Notes under the pieces: generated by a model
Databases searched by the model: none
What the model was told of the DNA's origin: nothing
What the model saw: only the letters and a program-made list of their open reading frames with translations
Position numbers and translations under genes: made by a program
Shown here: positions 54,701-62,151 of the stretch, in pieces
Layout of the letters: every line of letters begins with the position of its first letter
How positions within the stretch are numbered: position 1 is the stretch's first letter
Source: Daejeonella oryzae DSM 19973
Lineage (GTDB): Bacteria; Bacteroidota; Bacteroidia; Sphingobacteriales; Sphingobacteriaceae
Direction: 5' to 3'
Length of the DNA stretch: 64,000 bases
Assembly (NCBI RefSeq): GCF_000422945.1
Contig: NZ_AUHA01000003.1
Coordinates: 62,001 to 126,000, forward strand

Positions 54701-57094
54701 TTAGAATTTTGATGATAATGACAAGAAGAAGGTTCTGCCTTCCCCCGGTACCACACCAGGAGCGTTGCCAGCTGTGCGGCGGGTAAAATAAGCGGCATCA
54801 GTAAGGTTGTTTGCTACCAATTTAATATTTAAATGTTTTTTGATTTTATAACCAAGACTTAAGTCCATAACGGAGTAGGCGGGAAGCTGTCCTGCGCTTC
54901 CGGACCTATTGGCGATTGCTGTATTTGCCGGATCTGAAAATGCTTTTGCTGTGTAAGAATGATTAAAAGAGGCGTTAAACCGGCTTAAGTAGTAGTTCAG
55001 GCCTGAACGAACAATCCATTCCGGTGAATTTTCTACCTTTTTCCCTTCAAAGGCTCCTGCAGTATAGCTGGCATTCACATAAGCAAGGGAATTATAAAGA
55101 GTGAAATACCCGGCTTTTGAATCAATCTTCAGGGCACGCAACGGATTTATTTCCAAAAAGCTTTCCAGGCCATAACTGCGGCTATCCCCGGCATTTGTTT
55201 TAAACTTGTAAGAAGTAGCAATACCGTTAATATCTTTTGTACGGTCGGTATCTCCAACGCGGTTATTGTACTTTAAGAGGAAACCACTTACATCAAAATT
55301 TAAAAAATCGTTTAACACTCCACGATATCCCAGATCCAGATTAAATCCTTTGGCATCTTTCAGGTTAGGATCTGTTTCGTCAATCAAATTACCCGGATAA
55401 AGATCTCCAAATAAAAATGGACGGAAGCTTTGTGAAGCGTTAGCATACAGATCAGTATTTAAGGTAAGCTGATATCCAAGTCCTAATCCACCCAGAACCA
55501 CCGTTCTGTCTAAGAGGTTGTCAACGTTCAAAGCAGGGGTGACCATTCCATTAGCTTTTGATTTTATATACTCTACACGAAATCCGGGTGTAACGGATAA
55601 ACGCTTAAGCGGACGGAAAATATTTTCTGCGAAAAACGCATAATTTTTAGTGTCTAAATCAAGGTTTCTTGTGATGGCATTATCCCCGAAGTAATCATAA
55701 TCAGCGTTATTTCCGGGACTGCCAATTCCTTGCTGGCGGATGGTTTCGCCGGTGAAATATCTAAGGCCTGTAGCCAGAGTGTGGCTGGTATTAAAGAGGG
55801 TATAATTATTACGGTAACGAAGCTCCGTGCCAAAATTGCTGTACGAGTCTTTGGATATTGCCCGGGATGAACCAGCATCTTTGAAATCCTGTTCAGGAGT
55901 GCCTGTATTGCCAATGCTATTGCGATTACCGAATAAAGCAAAGGTTTTAAGGGTCAGTTCAGAATTGGAATTGATTTTATAGTCCATTGTAATTGAAGGG
56001 ATATTCCACGCTAAACTGAACCAGTTTCTTGCTCTGAAAGATACCTCTGGATTTACCGAGAATTGAAGATCGCTTATTCCTCCGGCCTGTTGTATTTGGT
56101 TATTATACTGGGTTATATTCAGGTTAAGACTCAGTTTTTCGTTAACCTGGTACCCTGCTGAAACATATCCTGTAAGTGTATTATAGGAGTTGTTTTGTCT
56201 CCAGCTATCTCCGCGTCTGCCATTGATAAAACCAAAGTACTTCCATTTACCCGAAGTGCCTCCAATAGAGTTGTAGGTATTTAATACTCCGTAAGATCCC
56301 GCGGTTTGTTTAGATTCTATACTTAGTGGCTTATCCGAAGCATCTTTCATCACAAAATTAACGGCGCCGCCAAACTGCGGTCCGTACTGTAAAGAAGCAG
56401 CGCCTCGGATAACCTCAATTTTCTGGACTCCTTCTAAAGCGGGAGTATAATAACTTTCAGGGTAACCGAAAGGATCTGCAGAAATATCAACACCGTTTTG
56501 ACGGGTATTGAATTCCCATGAGCGGTTAGGGCTAAGACCCCTTGCACCAATGTTCATTTGTGTACCGGTACCATCACCTTCCCATATATGCAGACCGGGT
56601 ACTTTGGCAAATGCCTGGCGGGTATTATTCAGCGCCAGGTTGGCATCCGTAAGTGTCAGATTAATCACCTCATTTTTCTTTCCGGCATAGATGGATGTTC
56701 CCTGAACTTCATCAAGGCGGCTTAAGCCATAAAAGCTTCTTTCACTACCAAAAATTTCTACACCTTTTAAATGGATAGTTGAGTCAGCGATTAGTGTACC
56801 GAGATCAAGGCTGGCTAAAGATGTGATTGTAAATGTTGAAAGTTTGATCTCTGAATTATCCTTTAAAACAGCGCTTAGAGAATAAGTACCTGCATTTGGT
56901 GCAGCTAATTCAAAATGACCGATACTATCTGTTTTTGTTTGAGATTTATGATTTATTTTAACAGTTACGTAACTGAGGGGCTTATCGTTTATGTTTTTAA
57001 GAATTCCTTGTATGGTTTGAGCCTCAGTCTTTGCCATGAACCCAATAAACGCCAATGAATAGGTTAGTATTTTGAAGGTAATATTTAATTTCAT
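54701..57094 (-). CDS. TonB-dependent receptor (FecA-like) with N-terminal carboxypeptidase-regulatory-like domain
   Basis: 797 aa. Signal peptide, then a CarboxypepD_reg-like beta domain (about 28-110), a TonB plug (about 140-245, GARGLSPNRSWEFNTRQNG and VQKIEVIRGAASLQYGPQFGG), and a 22-strand barrel ending GEGRTFFLSLSSKF with the terminal aromatic. A probable -7 box (TATATTTG, 57119-57112) lies 18 bp before the ATG. Related to iron-chelate receptors; the substrate is not certain. It lies between the decayed and intact tRNA-Leu copies. Confidence 0.9.
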   Translation of the reverse strand: MKLNITFKILTYSLAFIGFMAKTEAQTIQGILKNINDKPLSYVTVKINHKSQTKTDSIGHFELAAPNAGTYSLSAVLKDNSEIKLSTFTITSLASLDLGTLIADSTIHLKGVEIFGSERSFYGLSRLDEVQGTSIYAGKKNEVINLTLTDANLALNNTRQAFAKVPGLHIWEGDGTGTQMNIGARGLSPNRSWEFNTRQNGVDISADPFGYPESYYTPALEGVQKIEVIRGAASLQYGPQFGGAVNFVMKDASDKPLSIESKQTAGSYGVLNTYNSIGGTSGKWKYFGFINGRRGDSWRQNNSYNTLTGYVSAGYQVNEKLSLNLNITQYNNQIQQAGGISDLQFSVNPEVSFRARNWFSLAWNIPSITMDYKINSNSELTLKTFALFGNRNSIGNTGTPEQDFKDAGSSRAISKDSYSNFGTELRYRNNYTLFNTSHTLATGLRYFTGETIRQQGIGSPGNNADYDYFGDNAITRNLDLDTKNYAFFAENIFRPLKRLSVTPGFRVEYIKSKANGMVTPALNVDNLLDRTVVLGGLGLGYQLTLNTDLYANASQSFRPFLFGDLYPGNLIDETDPNLKDAKGFNLDLGYRGVLNDFLNFDVSGFLLKYNNRVGDTDRTKDINGIATSYKFKTNAGDSRSYGLESFLEINPLRALKIDSKAGYFTLYNSLAYVNASYTAGAFEGKKVENSPEWIVRSGLNYYLSRFNASFNHSYTAKAFSDPANTAIANRSGSAGQLPAYSVMDLSLGYKIKKHLNIKLVANNLTDAAYFTRRTAGNAPGVVPGEGRTFFLSLSSKF

Positions 57095-57111
57095 TTGTCT
57101 TAATTTGTCGG

Positions 57112-57119
57112 CAAATATA
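57112..57119 (-). promoter_or_regulatory. Probable -7 box of the TonB receptor gene
   Basis: The reverse strand reads TATATTTG (TAnnTTTG match). Upstream, CTTATT-aaa-AATAAG (about 57124-57140) forms a short dyad that could be an operator; it does not look like a typical Fur box. Confidence 0.45.
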
Positions 57120-57303
57120 GCCTTATTTAGACTTATTAAAAATAAGATTTAAAAAATATTTAAAATTGCTTCTTCAATCTCCTGATTGAGTTTCACATAG
57201 ACATGAAATGTATTGTTAAAGTTGATCAGGCTCTTTTTGAAAAGGTCTTTAAATGCACTTGGGTCGGTTCACAATTGCTAAATATCCAGGGGGCTAATGT
57301 TCA

Positions 57304-57402
57304 ATGAAAAGCATGACCAGAATGATGAAGAAAGATTTTGAAGAAAAAATAAAACGATTGGAAGTATCACTTACAGAGGTGAAGGTGCAAATACAGAGGT
57401 GA
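57304..57402 (+). pseudogene. Short relic ORF interrupted by a tandem duplication
   Basis: 32 codons starting MKSMTRMMKKDFEEKIKRLE, lysine/glutamate-rich and helical. A 20-bp tandem duplication (57372-57411) shifts the frame and creates the TGA. It resembles the start of helical proteins such as transposase OrfA, but no family can be named. With 57470-57726 it forms an untranslated relic block next to the tRNA-Leu gene. Confidence 0.25.
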
Positions 57403-57411
57403 AGGTGCAAA
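57372..57411. repeat. 20-bp perfect tandem duplication
   Basis: The unit TACAGAGGTGAAGGTGCAAA occurs twice, back to back (57372-57391 and 57392-57411), inside the relic ORF. It is probably a replication-slippage event. Confidence 0.9.
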
Positions 57412-57469
57412 AATCGAACTGAATGAGTTTATAAGATATACCTTATAAAAGCGATATAGTACTTACTGA

Positions 57470-57726
57470 CCAAAGGTTCTTGTATGGAAATGGGGATGCA
57501 TTAACAGAAAAGAGGTACTGGTTTCTATATTTCGTGAAAAGCTGAGATTTGACGGGAATAAATATCGAACGAAAATATTCAACGAAGCTTCCCATTTTTA
57601 TTATCAGATTAACAAGAAGTTACATGCAAATAAAAACGGGAAAGAACGCGATAATTTGCGTCTTTCCCGTCTAGTACTGAAGGCGGGAATCGAACCCGCA
57701 CTCGCTTTAAGGCGAACAGGATTTTA
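57470..57726 (+). pseudogene. Start-less open frame running into tRNA-Leu
   Basis: An 85-codon plus-strand frame with protein-like content (LRFDGNKYRTKIFNEASHFY, QINKKLHANKNG) but no ATG, overlapping the tRNA-Leu terminator and gene on the other strand. It may be the 3' part of a gene from an element that once inserted beside the tRNA. No family recognised. Confidence 0.25.
57636..57670 (-). terminator. Intrinsic terminator of the tRNA transcript
   Basis: On the reverse strand, ACGGGAAAGACGC pairs with GCGTTCTTTCCCGT around an AT-rich loop, followed by TTTTATTT. It lies 4 bp past the 3' end of tRNA-Leu. A degraded copy accompanies the decayed tRNA at 54.4 kb. Confidence 0.85.
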
Positions 57727-57760
57727 AGTCCTGCGTGTCTACCAGTTCCACCACTTCAGC
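57675..57760 (-). tRNA. tRNA-Leu (anticodon TAA)
   Basis: 86 nt. The acceptor GCTGAAG pairs with CTTCAGT-A, and the anticodon arm is CAGGA-CTTAAAA-TCCTG with anticodon TAA (UAA, reads UUA). It has the long class II variable arm (TTCGCCTTAAAGCGA) and T arm GCGGGTTCGATTCCCGC. No CCA is encoded. Together with tRNA-Gly it is transcribed toward the terminator at 57636-57670. Confidence 0.97.
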
Positions 57761-57782
57761 ATGGTTTGTTTTTTTAAACTTA

Positions 57783-57808
57783 AATCCCTTCCTGGTAGGG
57801 AAGGGATT
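57783..57808. other. Hairpin between the two tRNA genes
   Basis: Perfect 10-bp stem AATCCCTTCC/GGAAGGGATT with a 6-nt loop. No T run follows in the tRNA direction, so it looks more like a processing signal or attenuator than a terminator. Confidence 0.6.
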
Positions 57809-57810
57809 AG

Positions 57811-57883
<73 letters not shown>

Positions 57884-58003
57884 ATTATAACTAAGATCTG
57901 CTTTAAATGATAAACATTGCAAGCGTTCTTTAGTCGTTTTGGTGAGTGCAAATATAGACAGAAAAGCATTTCTGTCAAGGAATATTTTACTTTTTTTAAT
58001 ATT

Positions 58004-58501
58004 TTAAGATAACTTATTGTTTTTCAGTGTATCCATAATTAAATCTTTTTCATATCCCCGGGAAAGTGCGTACTGAATTAGCTTATATTGTTTTTTATAA
58101 GAATTCTTTTCAGATATTAAGTCTGATTTTTTCTCCAGCATTAATTGAAGTTTATTGATATAATCTGTTTCATCAATTTTCTGAAGTGATTTTTGTATCA
58201 GCTTTTCGCTTATTTTTTTTAATCTGAGGTTTTGTTTGATTTTTATTTTGCCCCAGCCTTTCATTCTGAACTTTCCTATTGTGTAGGCAAAAGCAAAACG
58301 TTCTTCATTTAAAAAGTTTTGAGTGATGAGTTCTGATATAATTTCCTCTACATCGGCCGAATGCAAGCCCCATTCATATAATTTATTCCTAACCTCCTGC
58401 TGGGCTCTTTCCTGGTAGGCACAAAAGCTCTCAGCCTTTAACTGAGCCTGCTGTTTGGTCCATACTTTTGGCTTTGGCTGTTGAATATCCATATACGGCA
58501 T
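58004..58501 (-). CDS. recX: RecX family regulatory protein
   Basis: 165 aa, all-helical with repeated three-helix modules: AESFCAYQERAQQEVRNKLYEWG, IISELITQNFLNEERFAFAYTIGKFRMKGWG and the KIKQNLRLKKISEKLIQK segment. RecX binds RecA filaments and limits their extension; recA is not in the window. It is divergent from murF-alr. Some members are shorter, but the length and repeats fit. Confidence 0.88.
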   Translation of the reverse strand: MPYMDIQQPKPKVWTKQQAQLKAESFCAYQERAQQEVRNKLYEWGLHSADVEEIISELITQNFLNEERFAFAYTIGKFRMKGWGKIKIKQNLRLKKISEKLIQKSLQKIDETDYINKLQLMLEKKSDLISEKNSYKKQYKLIQYALSRGYEKDLIMDTLKNNKLS

Positions 58502-58555
58502 GAAATTCGTAAATACTTCGCAACATTCTTAAAATTTTCTTGAAATTCGCACAAT

Positions 58556-61021
58556 ATGAATCATATCCTTTATTCTGTAGAAGAGATAAGCAGCACTATC
58601 GGAGGAAAGTCTTTCGTAGAAAATCCTGATTCTCAAATCAGGACTTTACTAACCGACAGCCGAAAACTCACCGATACGGAAAAAGGAATTTTCTTTGCCC
58701 TTAAAGGACGAAGGCATGGGCATACATTTATTAAAGATGCGTATGATGCCGGAGTTAGAAACTTTGTCATTTCTGATGAAACTATCGACCGCAGTTCATA
58801 CAGTGGATCTAATTTTTATATCGTAGAAGATACTCTTAAGTCACTTCAGGATCTGGCTGCACACCACCGTCTGAAATTTTCGTATCCGGTAATTGGCATT
58901 ACCGGAAGCAACGGGAAAACAGTAGTTAAGGAGTGGCTATACCAGTTGCTGGCACCGGAGAATAATATTGTACGAAGTCCCCGGAGTTTTAATTCTCAGA
59001 TTGGAGTACCGTTATCTGTATGGGAAATGAATGAGGAAAATAACCTCGGTATTTTTGAAGCTGGTATTTCCCGAAAAGGGGAGATGGAAAACCTGGCGAA
59101 AGTGATCAGGCCTTCTATTGGAATTTTTACCAACATTGGCGAAGCGCATTATGAAGGATTTGAAAATACAGAGGAGAAAATAAAGGAGAAGCTGAAACTT
59201 TTTGAAGATGTAGATACCTTTATATATTCATGTAAATATCTGGGAGAATATGCAGGAGAACTACCCGGAAAAAATAGGTTCACATGGTGCTACCGCGATA
59301 AAGCTGATCTGGATGTTTTTGATGATGAGGTGCTGGAAGGGAAATTTCAGTTTCTAAGGGCCAGGTATAATGGCGAAGATATCGAAGCGCTTATCCCTTT
59401 TACAGATCAGGCTTCTATTGAAAACGGAATAATTTGCTGGGCAACTTTGCTGGCAATGGGTTATGAACCGGAAGAAGCCGATAGAAGACTGGCGAAACTT
59501 TTGCCGGTTAATATGCGCCTGGAATTAAAAAATGGAATTAATAACTGTTCCTTAATAGACGATTCGTATAGTCTGGATCTTTCATCTCTGGCTATCGCTT
59601 TAGATTTTCTTCAGCAGCAAAATCAGCATTTACGAAGAACGCTTATTTTGTCGGATATTCCTGGTGATACCCTTGATCCCTTGCTTATCTACGAAAAAGT
59701 GGCCAGGCTTTTAGAAAATAAATCTGTAGACCGCTTAATAGCGATAGGGCCACACATTAAAAAATATGCTGCCGAGTTTAATGTGGAGACCATATTTTTT
59801 GAAGATACAGATGAACTGATCAGTAAACTTCCATCGCTTAAGTTAGCCAACGAAACCATTTTACTAAAAGGTGCACGTGCATATGAATTTGAGCGAATAA
59901 GTGCATTGCTAACACATAAAGTCCACGAAACTATCCTGGAAATAAATCTGACAGCAGTTGAGCATAATCTTAATTATTATAAAACGTTGCTGAATCCGGG
60001 TGTGAAGATAATGGCAATTGTAAAAGCGTTCTCGTACGGAAGCGGGAGTTTTGAAATTGCTAATCTCCTCGAATTTAACAAAGTTGATTATCTGGCCGTA
60101 GCTTATGCGGATGAAGGAGTTTCTTTAAGAAAAGATGGAATCACTCTTCCCATTATGGTTATGAATCCGGATGTAATGGCATTTGAAACCATCATTGAAA
60201 ATAGCCTGGAACCCGAAATTTATAGTTTCCGGATTTTTGAGGAATTCTTAGAAGTGCTAAACCGCAAAAATATCAGTCATTATCCGGTTCATATAAAACT
60301 GGATACGGGTATGCACAGGTTAGGCTTTGAGGAGAAAGATATCGTAAAATTAATCGGGTTGTTATCAGAAACGGATGCCATGCGTGTAGAAAGTATTTTC
60401 TCACATTTAGTAGCCAGCGAGGACGAATCTGAAGATGATTTAACTAAAGAGCAGGTTAAAAAATTTGAGCAGATGTCGGGTATGATAAAAGAGAAATTGG
60501 CTTATCCACTGCTAAGGCACGTGCTCAATACATCCGGCATCAGCAGATTTCCAGATTCGCAATTTGATTTGGTACGATTAGGCATTGGTTTGTACGGAAT
60601 TGATAGTTCTAATAAAGAAGGATCTCCATTACAAACCGTAACTTCGCTGAAAACTAGTATATCTCAAATCAAAGAAATACGGGCGGGTGAAACCGTTGGA
60701 TACGGCAGTAGCGGAAAAATGCCACAGGGAGGTAAGATTGCTACGGTAAAAATTGGGTATGCCGATGGATACAGCCGGGCTTTAAGCAATGGAGTTGGCA
60801 AAATGCTGATTAACGGAAAGCAGGTGCCAACAGTAGGGAAAATTTGCATGGATATGTGTATGCTGGATGTTACGGGATTAAATGTGAGCGAGGGAGATGA
60901 AGTTATTGTGTTTAATAATGAAATCAGGGTAGAGGATATTGCCAAAAAAATTAATACAATTCCTTATGAAATTCTTACCGGAATTTCACAGCGGGTAAAA
61001 AGGGTATATTATTATGAATAG
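58556..61021 (+). CDS. Bifunctional MurF (UDP-MurNAc-tripeptide:D-Ala-D-Ala ligase)-alanine racemase
   Basis: 821 aa fusion characteristic of Bacteroidota. N-terminal Mur ligase half (1-455): ATP loop GITGSNGKTVVKEWL near 119-133 and the FEAGISRKGEMENL segment near 165. C-terminal racemase half (about 465-821): PLP lysine in IMAIVKAFSYGSG, the LDTGMHRLGFE region, and active-site Tyr in TVGYGSSGK. It would make the D-Ala-D-Ala-bearing peptidoglycan precursor and supply D-Ala in one protein. It overlaps the DUF502 gene by 8 bp. Confidence 0.93.
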   Translation: MNHILYSVEEISSTIGGKSFVENPDSQIRTLLTDSRKLTDTEKGIFFALKGRRHGHTFIKDAYDAGVRNFVISDETIDRSSYSGSNFYIVEDTLKSLQDLAAHHRLKFSYPVIGITGSNGKTVVKEWLYQLLAPENNIVRSPRSFNSQIGVPLSVWEMNEENNLGIFEAGISRKGEMENLAKVIRPSIGIFTNIGEAHYEGFENTEEKIKEKLKLFEDVDTFIYSCKYLGEYAGELPGKNRFTWCYRDKADLDVFDDEVLEGKFQFLRARYNGEDIEALIPFTDQASIENGIICWATLLAMGYEPEEADRRLAKLLPVNMRLELKNGINNCSLIDDSYSLDLSSLAIALDFLQQQNQHLRRTLILSDIPGDTLDPLLIYEKVARLLENKSVDRLIAIGPHIKKYAAEFNVETIFFEDTDELISKLPSLKLANETILLKGARAYEFERISALLTHKVHETILEINLTAVEHNLNYYKTLLNPGVKIMAIVKAFSYGSGSFEIANLLEFNKVDYLAVAYADEGVSLRKDGITLPIMVMNPDVMAFETIIENSLEPEIYSFRIFEEFLEVLNRKNISHYPVHIKLDTGMHRLGFEEKDIVKLIGLLSETDAMRVESIFSHLVASEDESEDDLTKEQVKKFEQMSGMIKEKLAYPLLRHVLNTSGISRFPDSQFDLVRLGIGLYGIDSSNKEGSPLQTVTSLKTSISQIKEIRAGETVGYGSSGKMPQGGKIATVKIGYADGYSRALSNGVGKMLINGKQVPTVGKICMDMCMLDVTGLNVSEGDEVIVFNNEIRVEDIAKKINTIPYEILTGISQRVKRVYYYE

Positions 61022-61610
61022 AATAGCTGGAGCTATATTAAATTATCTTGTAAAGGGCGCCCTGATAATTTTGCCATTGGGGGCAGCGCTTTTTTTTATT
61101 TACTGGATAGTTGCTAAAGTTGATTCTTCTCTCAATTTAAGTGATGTTTTTTGGGTAGATAAAGCGGGCAATCCTATTTATATTCCCGGACTCGGTATTT
61201 TATCTGTTTTAGTGATTTTACTGATCACCGGAATAATTGTAACCAATTTTATAACCGAGCCAATTTACAACTGGTTTCATCGCTGGCTTAACCGCCTGCC
61301 GATATTTAATTTTATTTATAATTCGGTTAAGGATCTTGCCGAAGCATTTGTTGGCGATGAGAAAAAATTTAATGAGCCTGTATTAGTCGAAATTAATGAC
61401 TTTGGATTAAAAAAGATTGGTTTTCTCACCCAGAAAGATCTTTCTAAAATAGGGCTTCCCGGCGAAGTGGCGGTTTATTTTCCATTTTCATACTCATTTG
61501 CAGGTCAGCTGTGTATTATTCACTCAGACCGGGTAAAACCTTTGCAGATGTCAGCCAGCGAAGCAATGAAGCTGGTAGTTTCTGGTGGAATAGGACATCT
61601 GGAACATTAA
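61014..61610 (+). CDS. DUF502 membrane protein
   Basis: 198 aa. Two hydrophobic helices (about 9-31 and 55-78) and a soluble part with FIYNSVKDLAEAFVGDEKKFN, FLTQKDLSKIG and VYFPFSYSFAGQLCII, typical of DUF502. Function unknown. It begins within the last codons of murF-alr, so translation is coupled, and a link to cell-wall synthesis is possible. Confidence 0.85.
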   Translation: MNRIAGAILNYLVKGALIILPLGAALFFIYWIVAKVDSSLNLSDVFWVDKAGNPIYIPGLGILSVLVILLITGIIVTNFITEPIYNWFHRWLNRLPIFNFIYNSVKDLAEAFVGDEKKFNEPVLVEINDFGLKKIGFLTQKDLSKIGLPGEVAVYFPFSYSFAGQLCIIHSDRVKPLQMSASEAMKLVVSGGIGHLEH

Positions 61611-61655
61611 TTTTTCTTAATGATTTTGTTTGGGTATTGATATTGAAATTATAAA

Positions 61656-62141
61656 ATGAATAAAGCAGTTTTTTTAGATCGTGACGGAGTTTTGAATAAG
61701 GAGCTTGGTGATTATGTTTGCCGGCTTGAAGATTTTAAAGTTTTGGAGCATAATATTGAACCTCTTAAAGAACTGCTTGACAGAGGATATTTACTGATTG
61801 TGATAACAAATCAGGGAGGACTTGCAAAAAAATGGTATACCGAAGATGAACTGGCCAAAATGAATGATCATCTTAAAGCTACTTACAGTAAAAACGGTAT
61901 CACTCTTTCAGAAATATATTATTGCAGGCATCATCCCGAATATAATGGAAGATGTCTGTGCCGCAAACCAGGTTCGATCATGCTGGAAAAAGCAAGTGCC
62001 AGATTCAATATTGATGTTGCCCGGTCATATTTTATTGGCGACCGCGAGCGTGATGTTATTGCAGGCGAAGCTGCAGGAATTAAAGGTATATTAATTGACA
62101 GTGATCAGCCTATCAGCGAAGTTTTGCATTTGATTGACTGA
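61656..62141 (+). CDS. gmhB: D-glycero-D-manno-heptose-1,7-bisphosphate phosphatase
   Basis: 161 aa, HAD family. Nucleophile Asp in FLDRDGVLNKE, motif II in LIVITNQGGLA, and motif III/IV in YFIGDRERDVIAGEAAG. The zinc site is CRHHPEYNGRCLC, as in GmhB. It removes the 7-phosphate during ADP-heptose synthesis for lipopolysaccharide core. It is 45 bp after the DUF502 gene, same direction. Confidence 0.9.
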   Translation: MNKAVFLDRDGVLNKELGDYVCRLEDFKVLEHNIEPLKELLDRGYLLIVITNQGGLAKKWYTEDELAKMNDHLKATYSKNGITLSEIYYCRHHPEYNGRCLCRKPGSIMLEKASARFNIDVARSYFIGDRERDVIAGEAAGIKGILIDSDQPISEVLHLID

Positions 62142-62151
62142 TTGTTAAATC

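Noticed and set aside
57304-57726. Identification of the relic ORFs as RteC or IS3 OrfA
   Set aside because: Only vague resemblance by eye; no diagnostic motif could be placed.
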